From: a virus | DNA length: 40,566 nt | Direction: 5' to 3' (one strand) | IMG/VR virus record: IMGVR_UViG_3300025096_000049 | Location: 1-40,566 of that record | In this document: one piece after another, positions 26,882 through 35,022 of the stretch | Numbering within the stretch: position 1 is the first letter of the stretch | Layout: each line of letters opens with the position of its first letter | Made by a program: the position numbers and the translations under genes | Notes under the pieces: generated by a model | Databases searched by the model: none | Told to the model about the DNA's origin: nothing | The model's input: only the letters and a program-made list of their open reading frames with translations

Positions 26882-28334
26882 ATTAGCTGAAAAGCTTAAT
26901 ATTAAACCAAGTATGGGAGACCTGGGTTCTTTAGGTCTTTTAGGCGTACTTGGTTCTCAAACCGAAAAGGGAGAGGCTGTTACCGAAACAGTTAAAGAGT
27001 CTTCTGATGAGATAGCTCTCGGAGCATTGGCTCTTGGTGGATTATTAGTAGCTCCTAAAGCAGTATCTACTGCAGTTAGAAAGTTACAAGGAAAAGGTTC
27101 AAGGGCATATAGAAGCAGTAGTGTTTCAGAAATAGATAACTTCGTTAATAATGAACTTGGTAGTTTCTATGGTGGCGGACTTCAAAAGTACACTAGTACT
27201 GTTGGAGAGTTAGTACCCGCTACTGCTAGAATATTAAATAGATTTGTAAGTCCCAGAGTTTCTCATGCGACTAAAAAAAGTGGTATGTCTCAGCAAACAT
27301 ATAATACTATTGTAAAGGTTGGGAATGAGGAAAAAAAGGCTATCAAAAAGATGGAGGAAATTTATAGTAAGTACGAAGGTGACAAGCTAACGCCTAAGCA
27401 GATTAAAGCACTAAAAGGAGAGATAAAGGAGGGCACTAGAGATTTTAGAAGGGCTCAAAAACAGTTACATCATAAGGTAATAAGTGATGTTTCTAATCAG
27501 AGATTTCTATTTGGGGATAAAGCTACCAAAAAGGGGTTTTTGGATGAGTATTTTACTAAGTATGTAAAAGCGGCTGATGAAAAAGAATTGGCTGAATTAC
27601 TTGGAAAAGAAGCTTTTGAAAATTCTGTCAAAGCTCAGGGCATCCAGTTAGGTAAGGGAACTCAATACTTACAAATAACAAGTCATCCCGTTCAAGATGT
27701 AATGCGTGGTATGCAATTTGACAGTAGGGCTTTTAACTTATTTAAACTATTAGAGGGAAAAACTAAATTCACAGCAGAAGATGTACTTAAACATGCTAGT
27801 TCTAGTAGAGTTGGATTAAAGGCAACAAAGCTAGCAAATGGTAAGGTTCAGGTACAGTTTTCACCTAAGATAAAATCGAATTACGATTGGGGTGGTTATA
27901 ATGGCAACTTAATATTTGACCCTAAAAAGCCAGGTAAGGTTACTTATTTTGCTACTGATAAGCGTGACCTGTTTGGTGTTTCACTTGGTAGAGACACTAT
28001 AAACGTAAGCCAGGTTACTGAAAAAAGTATTCCTGAGTTGACAGGTAGACTTAGAGACGTAGATTTAACAAAGGTCCAGCGCTATACTCCTGAAAATGTT
28101 ATACCTAGGGGAAAGGCAAAGAAAATAGATTTTGATACATCTGGAAAAAAGAAACCTAGAGGCGCAGTTGCAACGAGAGATTGGGAGATTTTAAAAAAGA
28201 ATGCAGATGTATGGGAAAAGTCCCTTGGTGAGAAGATACCGCTTAATGAAAAAATTGAATTTGGGGCTACTAGACTAGCATCGGCTATTGCTGTAGGTGG
28301 TCCCGTTTACTATGCAATACAAAGTGACGAATAG
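26859..28334 (+). CDS. Probable internal virion protein, hypothetical (491 aa)
   Basis: The N-terminus has G-L-L-G-V-L-G-S and a hydrophobic stretch at about residues 50-70 (EIALGALALGGLLVAPKAVS). A Lys-rich helical middle follows (about 140-230), then a mixed alpha/beta part. A second small-residue stretch sits at the extreme C-terminus (TRLASAIAVGGPVYYAI). It is the last gene of the late unit, ending 31 bases before the terminator. The pattern resembles the other membrane-interacting virion proteins here. No named family is recognised. Confidence 0.65.
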   Translation: MNPKSLIKLAEKLNIKPSMGDLGSLGLLGVLGSQTEKGEAVTETVKESSDEIALGALALGGLLVAPKAVSTAVRKLQGKGSRAYRSSSVSEIDNFVNNELGSFYGGGLQKYTSTVGELVPATARILNRFVSPRVSHATKKSGMSQQTYNTIVKVGNEEKKAIKKMEEIYSKYEGDKLTPKQIKALKGEIKEGTRDFRRAQKQLHHKVISDVSNQRFLFGDKATKKGFLDEYFTKYVKAADEKELAELLGKEAFENSVKAQGIQLGKGTQYLQITSHPVQDVMRGMQFDSRAFNLFKLLEGKTKFTAEDVLKHASSSRVGLKATKLANGKVQVQFSPKIKSNYDWGGYNGNLIFDPKKPGKVTYFATDKRDLFGVSLGRDTINVSQVTEKSIPELTGRLRDVDLTKVQRYTPENVIPRGKAKKIDFDTSGKKKPRGAVATRDWEILKKNADVWEKSLGEKIPLNEKIEFGATRLASAIAVGGPVYYAIQSDE

Positions 28335-28365
28335 AAATGTCGATTTCTTTCACTAAGTATTAAAA

Positions 28366-28389
28366 AAAAGGGGGCCTTAGCCCCCTTTT
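28366..28389. terminator. Bidirectional rho-independent terminator between convergent units
   Basis: AAAAGGGGGC, loop CTTA, GCCCCCTTTT: a perfect 10-bp stem with T-runs on both strands. It sits between the last plus-strand stop (28334) and the last minus-strand stop (28416), so it can end transcription from both sides. Confidence 0.93.
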
Positions 28390-28415
28390 CTTCCCGACAA
28401 GTAGGCTACGGCATG

Positions 28416-28637
28416 CTAGAGTCCTGGTGCGACTATGTAGTTAAAGTAATCACACCCCTTGTCTATAGTACATTTTCCGTTTGCCTTTTCTTTATCAACC
28501 CACTGATATAGTCTAGTCCTAATTACATTAGGGCTACTTTTATATTTTTCCGTTCTAAGCATCACCCCTAAACACCTATCATTGCTGAAGTTAGCGCAGT
28601 TGTTTCGAGCAACACTTTTAATTGCTGATTTACTCAT
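28416..28637 (-). CDS. Small Cys-containing protein, hypothetical
   Basis: 73 aa from the ATG at 28637, which has AAAGGAG six bases upstream; an ATG at 28664 is in frame but lacks a ribosome site. Four Cys residues are spread as C-A-N...C-L-G...C-T-I...G-C-D-Y-F, a layout seen in small phage proteins of unknown role. It is the last gene of the minus unit and overlaps the upstream gene by 8 bases. Confidence 0.7.
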   Translation of the reverse strand: MSKSAIKSVARNNCANFSNDRCLGVMLRTEKYKSSPNVIRTRLYQWVDKEKANGKCTIDKGCDYFNYIVAPGL

Positions 28638-28845
28638 TTTCTCTCCTTTTATCTTGGAGTTCATGTTCTACTATAAGTGAATCGATGTAAGTGCCTAATA
28701 TATCGATATATGCATCTGATATTTCTGTTGCTATGTCGAACCATACTGCGTCATAATTTAGTTGCTTACCACTATATTTTTCAAGAGTACTGTATATTAT
28801 GTTGACAACGCTTGTCTTCCTTAATGGGTCTATCATTTTTTCCAC
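28630..28845 (-). CDS. Small helical protein, hypothetical
   Basis: 71 aa, acidic in the middle and basic at the end (QDKRRENE). It has no Cys, membrane segment or recognised motif. It overlaps the upstream gene by 13 bases and the downstream one by 8, as is usual in this unit. Confidence 0.65.
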   Translation of the reverse strand: MEKMIDPLRKTSVVNIIYSTLEKYSGKQLNYDAVWFDIATEISDAYIDILGTYIDSLIVEHELQDKRRENE

Positions 28846-29048
28846 CTATTATGTCTAGTTAATAAATACTTTAATCTCGTGTGAGCTGGTCCGCCTTCTT
28901 GTATCTGTTCAGTTTTCAGCAATCCTTGGTAAAATTCTATTAAGTCAGCTGGAGTCATCCGTGCTGTACCAGGATTATGAACCCACACTCCACCATCTAT
29001 TTTATTGGCATTCTCAATCTTTCTTTGATTCTCTCTCTTTTGCTCCAT
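28833..29048 (-). CDS. Small protein, hypothetical
   Basis: 71 aa from ATG 29048; the codon before it is GTG and could also start. The N-terminus is highly charged (EQKRENQRKIENANK). The rest includes G-G-V-W-V-H-N-P-G-T and a helical, basic end. No family is recognised. It overlaps the upstream gene by 35 bases. Confidence 0.65.
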   Translation of the reverse strand: MEQKRENQRKIENANKIDGGVWVHNPGTARMTPADLIEFYQGLLKTEQIQEGGPAHTRLKYLLTRHNRWKK

Positions 29049-29217
29049 CACTTTTACCTCTTTTTGTATTATATCCGCTTATGTTAGCCATTGAATATGG
29101 CGGTCCAAAGTCATTTGAATCTTCATCCTCTTCTAAACAGCTGTAACATGTTCTTTCATCTGTGTCCATTAAGGTGTGGTGAAATTTAAATTCGCATTTT
29201 ATGCAGGTAAACTCCAT
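29014..29217 (-). CDS. Zinc-ribbon protein (67 aa)
   Basis: It begins M-E-F-T-C-I-K-C and has a second pair C-Y-S-C about 16 residues on, so a four-Cys zinc ribbon is likely at residues 5-27. The C-terminal half is charged and probably unstructured. The GGGAG ribosome site lies in the end of the upstream gene. Confidence 0.68.
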   Translation of the reverse strand: MEFTCIKCEFKFHHTLMDTDERTCYSCLEEDEDSNDFGPPYSMANISGYNTKRGKSDGAKERESKKD

Positions 29218-29220
29218 AGT

Positions 29221-29493
29221 TTAACTCCCTTTACCATATGGGTGAGCTGATATTGCTTCTGCTATTTTATCTAAAGAACGTGAAACAGCAAACAAAGCAT
29301 CTGGAATGGTGTCATCAAAGCCATTAGCTCTTGAACCATCCCATAAACTAAATGCTATTTCGTCTAACGCATTTACTATATTAGTAGAGGCGATACGTTT
29401 GTTTGTGTGTTCTCCTTGAAATTGTTCTGCTAAGTATGCAATAGAATCAGCAACTTCGTTTGTTTTTACTGTATTTTCTTTCTTCTTTTCCAT
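29221..29493 (-). CDS. Small helical protein, hypothetical (90 aa)
   Basis: The start at 29493 is chosen for its GGAG site. The frame is open to a GTG at 29574 that would add a plausible 27 residues (MYVVRDKATNEMVWHI...), so a longer form is possible. The protein is mainly helical (NALDEIAFSLWD, ALFAVSRSLDKIAEAI). No family is recognised. Confidence 0.65.
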   Translation of the reverse strand: MEKKKENTVKTNEVADSIAYLAEQFQGEHTNKRIASTNIVNALDEIAFSLWDGSRANGFDDTIPDALFAVSRSLDKIAEAISAHPYGKGS

Positions 29494-29619
29494 TATATTT
29501 CTCCAATTTATAGGAGAGATGTTGGTGATATGCCATACCATTTCATTTGTCGCCTTATCTCTGACCACATACACGGTTCAAAGAAAATACGATTTATGAA
29601 ACCCCCATCTCTCCTATTA

Positions 29620-29841
29620 TTATAGTATCAGTCCTTTTTCATCATTGTCATTCCAACCAGAACCTTGTTTAAGTTCGTCTATTAGAGCCATAATTTCCCT
29701 TGTAAGGGGCATATTATTTTCTCTATAAGCTTCGGAATGCAATTTATGAAGTCCAGACAATACTAGAGTTAATTCCCTTGGAAAGAGTGTTTTTCTGAAA
29801 CGCTCTTCTTCTGGCTTTTTACTGCCTATTTCGTTCTCCAT
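29620..29841 (-). CDS. Small helical protein, hypothetical (73 aa)
   Basis: It has a charged N-terminus (ENEIGSKKPEEERF) followed by two helices (ELTLVLSGLHKLHSEAY and EIMALIDELKQ). It overlaps the upstream gene by 16 bases. The roughly 125 bases after it, to the next chosen start, hold only the possible N-terminal extension of that gene. Confidence 0.65.
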   Translation of the reverse strand: MENEIGSKKPEEERFRKTLFPRELTLVLSGLHKLHSEAYRENNMPLTREIMALIDELKQGSGWNDNDEKGLIL

Positions 29842-30083
29842 ACTCTTGTACCGTATCTTCCGTTTTCAACACGAGTTCTAGATGTGAACTTCCTATTAGT
29901 TTTCCCTGCTATACGATTACAAGCTTGACTTACTAAGCCCTTCTTGAACTTGTCTTCAGGAATGAAAACTGATTGGTTGAGGTTAAGCTCTGCCAGAAAA
30001 CCATACTTAGATTTTCTTCGCTTATGCCATGTTGTGTCTACTTCAGGTATAGGGATATTATCCTCAAAAGTCCAATTACTCAT
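29826..30083 (-). CDS. Small conserved phage protein, hypothetical (85 aa)
   Basis: The order 'N-I-P-I-P-E', a short beta segment, 'S-V-F-I-P', a basic helix, then 'K-F-T-S-R...Y-G-T-R-V-W-R' matches a frequent short phage protein type that ends in R-V-W-R. Its function is not known. The start shares a base with the HNH gene stop (TAATG). Confidence 0.7.
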   Translation of the reverse strand: MSNWTFEDNIPIPEVDTTWHKRRKSKYGFLAELNLNQSVFIPEDKFKKGLVSQACNRIAGKTNRKFTSRTRVENGRYGTRVWRTK

Positions 30084-30523
30084 TAGTAACGTCCTCCCTT
30101 AGCGAGCTTCTTCATTACGTATACTCTTATTTCAGCAGGAAGCTCTTGTACTAGCTGAATGAGCATATTAAAGTCCTCTTCATCTAGAGGACCCTTTCTT
30201 GTATTACAAGTTTTGCAAATTAATTGGAGATTCTTTACAGAAGTTTCTCCTTTTTTAGATAGTGGGATTATATGGTCACATGCTATGGTTTTATAAGTGA
30301 GCCTTTTCTCACAATATTTACAATCATCACCATAAGAGCCATAGAACATTTTTCTTATTTCGTCTCTTTCTATTGAAAAAGCTACATCATATTCTTCACT
30401 TCTTCTCTTTAGACTGCTGTATAGTACACTCATCTTTGCAGAAAGTTTTTTATATGCTTTCTCCCAAAAGTGTTTATGTATGGGTTCAAGCACATCTTTA
30501 AATTGTTTTTTATCTAGCTTCAT
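30083..30523 (-). CDS. HNH endonuclease
   Basis: 146 aa. C-K-Y-C, then C-D-H-I-I-P-L-S with the catalytic His, then N-L-Q-L-I-C-K-T-C-N: a complete zinc-stabilised HNH fold at about residues 78-122. It cleaves DNA with a single metal ion. It has no obvious second domain, so it could be free-standing and homing-like or a DNA-processing enzyme of the phage. The start lacks a clear ribosome site and follows a hairpin. Confidence 0.88.
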   Translation of the reverse strand: MKLDKKQFKDVLEPIHKHFWEKAYKKLSAKMSVLYSSLKRRSEEYDVAFSIERDEIRKMFYGSYGDDCKYCEKRLTYKTIACDHIIPLSKKGETSVKNLQLICKTCNTRKGPLDEEDFNMLIQLVQELPAEIRVYVMKKLAKGGRY

Positions 30524-30538
30524 ACTTTATAATAAGGT

Positions 30539-30581
30539 GGGGCAGGATATAGAATATGGATAGTCTCCAAAAACCTGCCCC
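30539..30581 (-). promoter_or_regulatory. Intergenic hairpin upstream of the HNH gene
   Basis: GGGGCAGG pairs with CCTGCCCC over eight bases. The 27-base loop holds a small inner hairpin (TGGA, TAGTC, TCCA). It fills the gap between the HTH gene and the HNH start. No T-run follows, so it is more likely an RNA-processing, stability or translation-control element than a terminator. Confidence 0.5.
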
Positions 30582-30589
30582 CCTTTGGG

Positions 30590-30811
30590 CTATGCTGTAG
30601 GCATAAGCTCATATTCAGCATAAAGATTGCCTGTATAGCTTTTCACCTTGTTCATCTTAATGTTATAACCTCGTTTATGTCTGAGGTCATATATGATAGC
30701 GGCAAGTCTAAAACAACCACACCGATTGAGTGCCATTTGAGGATTTACCTTTAAACCCTGTTGTAGCAACTCCAGTATTATGTCTGTTTGTGTTTTACGA
30801 TTTCTAGGCAT
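30590..30811 (-). CDS. Helix-turn-helix protein (HTH_39-like)
   Basis: 73 aa. 'T-D-I-I-L-E-L-L-Q-Q-G...N-P-Q-M-A-L-N-R-C-G-C-F-R-L-A-A-I-I-Y-D-L-R' followed by a short wing ending Y-A-E-Y-E-L matches the small winged HTH type common in phages. It probably binds DNA; its target is unknown. Confidence 0.75.
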   Translation of the reverse strand: MPRNRKTQTDIILELLQQGLKVNPQMALNRCGCFRLAAIIYDLRHKRGYNIKMNKVKSYTGNLYAEYELMPTA

Positions 30812-30975
30812 CTATTCCTCTCCTCGTATACTAAGTGTAGATGTATTCCAGCTCTCCAAATAGAGAATGAAAAATCTACAAAGTTGTTGTCAAATAGTAT
30901 TGCAAATTGCAAGAATCTGAATATAGTTATAATCATTCCTGTTTGAGGGAATGCTATATCTAGTATTCGTCCCAT
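30778..30975 (-). CDS. Small hydrophobic protein, hypothetical (65 aa)
   Basis: It starts at ATG with a strong AAGGAGG, and TAATG overlaps the upstream stop. The N-terminal half is hydrophobic and aromatic (TGMIITIFRFLQFAILF, near residues 12-28), possibly membrane-associated. It overlaps the HTH gene by 34 bases. No family is recognised. Confidence 0.6.
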   Translation of the reverse strand: MGRILDIAFPQTGMIITIFRFLQFAILFDNNFVDFSFSIWRAGIHLHLVYEERNRCLEIVKHKQT

Positions 30976-31499
30976 TAAGACCTCCTTACTCGCTTTACCT
31001 TCTGAATAAAGAAACCTGGTATATCTACACCAGAAGTAAGGTCTTTACGAGCCTTTTTCTTATCTAAAGACTCTACCATCTCTACTTTCTTGTATTCATC
31101 TGGAACAGCATCTTCATCAGATACTATTACTGGTCCGAAAGTTTCAAATAACTTGTATCTAGCTGTATTCGTTTCATAGACACCGTTTCTTCCAACTTCT
31201 TCTATAACCATAGGTATAAGAGTTTCATTAAAGTATTTCTTTAATGACGCTGTAGCTTTTCTCCTTACCTTTAGTCTCTTTATTTCATCGCTCAAAGCTA
31301 GAATCTCAGCATCTATCATATGGGTCTTTCTTTCAATACCCACCATAAATACATCTATGTTATCGACTTTGCGTTTAATCTGACCACTAACACCTACCAA
31401 GGCATCCTCTATTGGTCCCTTATCCTCCAATTCCTGTTCTAATTGAACCTGAAGGTCTATGTACTCGCCTATGAGTTCTTTAGTTGTCAATTTCTGCAT
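30975..31499 (-). CDS. Siphovirus Gp157-like protein
   Basis: 174 aa. A long helical N-terminal half is followed by a beta part and the family-type end 'V-P-D-E-Y-K-K-V-E...L-D-K-K-K-A-R-K-D-L-x-x-G-V-D-I-P-G-F'. Members of this family sit in phage replication/recombination operons next to single-strand annealing or RecA-like genes, as here. Biochemical role is unclear. Confidence 0.72.
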   Translation of the reverse strand: MQKLTTKELIGEYIDLQVQLEQELEDKGPIEDALVGVSGQIKRKVDNIDVFMVGIERKTHMIDAEILALSDEIKRLKVRRKATASLKKYFNETLIPMVIEEVGRNGVYETNTARYKLFETFGPVIVSDEDAVPDEYKKVEMVESLDKKKARKDLTSGVDIPGFFIQKVKRVRRS

Positions 31500-31767
31500 C
31501 GTCTTCTTTCTCTTTCAGTAAAGCTTCTACCTTAGGAATATCCCATCCTTTACTTCTTAATGCTTGTTTTAAACTAGTCGACAAAGGTCCTTTCCATGCT
31601 TTTGGTTTACTACCAGAAATACTTTCGACCATAATTTGCGATTTAATAAACTGTTCAATTATATATTCCAGTTGTTTTCGCATACTACGTTTTTCTTTTT
31701 GAGCAATATTCATTAGTGCCATCTTTGTATCTAAAGAAACCTCTGTTTTTACAACATGCTTTTTCAT
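31480..31767 (-). CDS. Ribbon-helix-helix-like protein
   Basis: 95 aa from ATG 31767, preceded by AAGGAG and overlapping the primase-helicase stop as ATGA. Residues 1-40 (KKHVVKTEVSLDTKMALMNI and on) fit an Arc/MetJ-type ribbon-helix-helix DNA-binding fold. The rest is basic and then acidic. It is a possible operon regulator or replication accessory. Confidence 0.65.
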   Translation of the reverse strand: MKKHVVKTEVSLDTKMALMNIAQKEKRSMRKQLEYIIEQFIKSQIMVESISGSKPKAWKGPLSTSLKQALRSKGWDIPKVEALLKEKEDDAEIDN

Positions 31768-33554
31768 GTTTCTATTCTCCTTACTGGTAATCTGAATGAA
31801 GGTGTCCATTCAAGGTCTACATCAAATAAGTCGCCATCACTATTCTTAAATAGAGATACTTGCTTTGTTGGATTATCTTGGGTACCGTTAATTCCTATTA
31901 CCTTTCTTGATGCGTTCTCTATAGCACCGCTACCTTTACCAGCATAAATATCAAGGATTTGATTCCTTGAATACTCTCTTGAAACCTGAGATATCTGTAT
32001 AATAATGATATCAAGATTTACTGCTAGATTAGATAGAAAGTGACTTATGTTTCGAACTTGTTCATATTCTCCTCTGTAAGATTTTCCAGCATCTATTAAG
32101 TCAATATAATCTATGACCATAAGATTAGGCTGTAGTTCTCTTACCTGTTTCAAAATCATTTCAGTTGTTGGTGAGATTGTTTGAATATTAACATGCTCTA
32201 AATAGCTATTATACTTTTTAGAGACATACTTATTATTCCCTGTTACCTCTTCCTTTGAAAGACCGCTAACAATTTGTTGATTTCTACGATGCATATACCA
32301 GCCACTAAGTTCTAGTGAAAGATATAATGTTGGCATGTGCCAATCTGTATTGATTGTATCATTGTGGAAATCATATCCAAGGACAATATTTTGAGCCAAT
32401 GTTGTCTTATTTGCTCCAGTAGGACCAAATATTGTTACTAGCTCACCAGGATATATATCACAGTCCTTATCATAAAGACCAAACATCTGTGCCAGGTTAA
32501 TCATTCTACCTGTGAAATCAGATGTAAGTCTCTCTTCTAAGTCTTTCTGTAAATCCCGTGTTGTTTTGATATCTACTAAGTAACTCTTGTTCTTATAGTA
32601 AATACACTTAGGGTTGCAAACTGATTTTAAAATCTCATCATGGCATCCATATTGATATCCGTAGTTATATGTGGATTCGACCTTTTCCATAACTATCTCT
32701 GGTTCGAGTTGGTTATCATTCCAAGCAAGCAAGGATGCTTTAGTGGCATCACTTGGTATGCCATGTCTTTTAAAATGAGATGCTATTCTTAATAATACAT
32801 TATTCCTAGTGCCTTGTTGTGGACCATTATTATATAAGGTCTGTATGCAAGGTACTACATTATTAGGCTCTGAAACATGTTTCATTGTCCTAATATCAGG
32901 TACATCAGTGTCTATTAAGTGTTCAAGACTACCATCTCCCCATAGGTCATGTTGACCAAATGACAGTCTTCTATCCTTAGCTAATTCAAGGATAGTATTA
33001 ACATCTCCAAAAAGCTCATCTATTGTAAGAGGAACTTTATACAGTTTTGATTTTTTGTTTAATGTATGTGGAAGGCGTATGATAGAAGTCCTACTATAGA
33101 CACTACCATCTATTCTGAAATTGGGTAAAACATTATTTACCATTGTCTGCTTAACCATAAAAGGAAGGGTAGCTCCTGGTCTAAAGCCAAAACATTCATT
33201 ACTTATTTCAATGTGGTATCCCGTACCACTAAAGAATATTGCAAAATTTCCATCTTTCAATCCTAATTCAGATTGTAGATGATATAAAATGGTTTGTGCT
33301 TGAGACAGGGTATATTCATTTGAATTTTGACCCTTATCAATATCAATAGGTATTGAATTAATATGTCTAGTTCCAACAAACTTTTTAAGCGTACCCTTCT
33401 TATTTATATAGTTTACAGCTTCTTCATCATATTGATATACAGATGTGTAAACAGCATCTTTCTCTCCACTTTCAAATACGATATCCCATACATCATTTAT
33501 AGAAACGAGAGTCCCCCGTTTAGAGGGACTCCCGATTGCTACTTCAACATACAT
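31764..33554 (-). CDS. AEP-type primase / DnaB-RecA-fold helicase
   Basis: 596 aa. The N-terminal third shows the archaeo-eukaryotic primase motifs: I-D-I-D (D71, D73), S-G-T-G-Y-H (H114), and R-I-D-G-S...R-L-P-H-T-L-N. A Cys cluster at C304, C313 and C317 may bind metal. The C-terminal part is a RecA/DnaB-like ATPase with G-P-T-G-A-N-K-T (K383) as Walker A and L-M-V-I-D-Y as Walker B, then Q-I-S-Q. The Walker A has Asn where Gly is usual before the Lys. It should prime and unwind DNA at the phage fork. Genes on both sides overlap it by ATGA. Confidence 0.85.
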   Translation of the reverse strand: MYVEVAIGSPSKRGTLVSINDVWDIVFESGEKDAVYTSVYQYDEEAVNYINKKGTLKKFVGTRHINSIPIDIDKGQNSNEYTLSQAQTILYHLQSELGLKDGNFAIFFSGTGYHIEISNECFGFRPGATLPFMVKQTMVNNVLPNFRIDGSVYSRTSIIRLPHTLNKKSKLYKVPLTIDELFGDVNTILELAKDRRLSFGQHDLWGDGSLEHLIDTDVPDIRTMKHVSEPNNVVPCIQTLYNNGPQQGTRNNVLLRIASHFKRHGIPSDATKASLLAWNDNQLEPEIVMEKVESTYNYGYQYGCHDEILKSVCNPKCIYYKNKSYLVDIKTTRDLQKDLEERLTSDFTGRMINLAQMFGLYDKDCDIYPGELVTIFGPTGANKTTLAQNIVLGYDFHNDTINTDWHMPTLYLSLELSGWYMHRRNQQIVSGLSKEEVTGNNKYVSKKYNSYLEHVNIQTISPTTEMILKQVRELQPNLMVIDYIDLIDAGKSYRGEYEQVRNISHFLSNLAVNLDIIIIQISQVSREYSRNQILDIYAGKGSGAIENASRKVIGINGTQDNPTKQVSLFKNSDGDLFDVDLEWTPSFRLPVRRIET

Positions 33555-34165
33555 TAGAAACTAGTAGTTCCCTCTGTAGATGCTGTGTTGACTCCATTAG
33601 TAGGAGTCGGCTGTTCTATGACCTCCTTAATAAGGTTCTTAGACTTCATAAAGGCTATGTAACCCTCGATGTCTTTTAAACCTTTAGGAGTGTTTGGAAC
33701 CAACTTAGGAAATACAGCATTATACAATTTAGACGGGTCTTTATAACCCTTCTCTTTGTAAATGTATGCTATATACTCCAATTTAGGGTCCAATGGATTA
33801 GTAACATGGTTTTGATTAAGATGATTAACGAGATTTAACTCCTCACCATCTGCATCTACCATAGTACCACCAATATCAGGACCGCCGTCAAAGCCTATAG
33901 TATCAAAAAGCCAATAAAGTCTTTTCAATAGTGTACAGGTTTTAATGTTGCCATTTGTTTCTCTATCATAAGAACCCGCAAGTTTCATCTCTATCGGATA
34001 CTGCGAATCTTCTTGTTTAAGAGTAGCAACTAGGTAGACGTCAGCCCAATCAAATTGGTCTGCTCGGTCTTCCCAATCGACAATCCCTACTTTTTGAAAA
34101 CCTATCCAGCTTTTACCGTTACCGGATAACTGTAGGTCATCAGGGCGAAAACGAGTATTACTCAC
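33554..34165 (-). CDS. Putative ssDNA-binding protein
   Basis: 203 aa, beta-rich N-terminal half (WADVYLVATLKQ, IEMKLAGSYD), a helical middle, and a low-complexity tail (PTPTNGVNTASTEGTTSF) ending in Phe. It lies between a Sak4/RecA-like gene and the primase-helicase with ATGA overlaps on both sides. In phages that slot is often taken by a single-strand binding protein. Identity is from context and general shape only. Confidence 0.5.
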   Translation of the reverse strand: MSNTRFRPDDLQLSGNGKSWIGFQKVGIVDWEDRADQFDWADVYLVATLKQEDSQYPIEMKLAGSYDRETNGNIKTCTLLKRLYWLFDTIGFDGGPDIGGTMVDADGEELNLVNHLNQNHVTNPLDPKLEYIAYIYKEKGYKDPSKLYNAVFPKLVPNTPKGLKDIEGYIAFMKSKNLIKEVIEQPTPTNGVNTASTEGTTSF

Positions 34166-35022
34166 TTTTCCTCCTTGTAGTTAAGGATTTCAGATGATAT
34201 TACTTCATAATCAAATAATAAAACCTTTTGAGAAAGAGGCTTTAAGCGACTGCCTACAACCCTTTCATCATAAGCTTCAAATGATATATAGTATTTACCA
34301 TCTTCCTTTGATGCTGTAGTATACCCGATTATATCAGCTTTAGCCGCTAATGAATAACCGAGTCCTCTTGGAAGTTCAGGTGCTAGTTGCACCTTCCCAT
34401 CTTGTAATTGTGAAGTCTTTGAATGACTTACTAAAACAAGATTTCCACCCTTCTTCTTGATGAGAGTCTGAAACCGTTTGACAATATCTAGATTTCTACG
34501 TCTAGCTTTACCCCAATCGGCTCCCCATTGACCCTCTCCCATAGCTGTGATACCTAGTTCATGAACAACAGAATGTTCAATCCATTCGTTAATCTGACCA
34601 ACAGTATCTATTACTATAGTATCATATGGAAGTTTATCCCACTCTGTATTTAGCCATCCATAGACTTCTGCCATTGAATAAGCTGGCAACGGGGTCCCTT
34701 TATCAGCACCGGAGCGATGATTGAAACCCCGTTCTTCGGGTGGAATAATTTCAGTTTTAGGTATACCTTTATCTGTTACCTGCTTGCCTTTATGCATTAC
34801 AGGTCTCATTGGCGGATTTAAACCACTAATAGCTATAGTATTAGCCCCATCAACAAAATCAGAGCCAAGGTCAGCATCAAGTAATATGACACCATCTTGA
34901 CCCTTTGTACTCCACCTTGAAGCGGCTGTGGTTTTCCCAGTTTTAGGCTGACCTATTATAAGATATGTCAGACCGGAAGGCATTGCTTTCCAATCCGTTG
35001 ATACTTTGCGTACCTGTATCAT
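34162..35022 (-). CDS. Sak4/RecA-like recombination ATPase
   Basis: 286 aa. Walker A G-Q-P-K-T-G-K-T-T (G24-T32), Walker B Y-D-T-I-V-I-D, and L-V-L-V-S-H-S-K fit the phage RecA-core ATPases (AAA_24/Sak4) that aid single-strand annealing and replication-linked recombination. The start has a strong AAGGAGG site placed inside the E1-like gene, giving an 80-base overlap. That physically links the ubiquitin-like module to recombination. Confidence 0.85.
   Translation of the reverse strand: MIQVRKVSTDWKAMPSGLTYLIIGQPKTGKTTAASRWSTKGQDGVILLDADLGSDFVDGANTIAISGLNPPMRPVMHKGKQVTDKGIPKTEIIPPEERGFNHRSGADKGTPLPAYSMAEVYGWLNTEWDKLPYDTIVIDTVGQINEWIEHSVVHELGITAMGEGQWGADWGKARRRNLDIVKRFQTLIKKKGGNLVLVSHSKTSQLQDGKVQLAPELPRGLGYSLAAKADIIGYTTASKEDGKYYISFEAYDERVVGSRLKPLSQKVLLFDYEVISSEILNYKEEK

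Noticed and set aside
28366-28389. Attachment site or integration module at the convergent junction
   Set aside because: It is a plain palindromic terminator. No integrase, excisionase or tRNA-derived repeat lies nearby.
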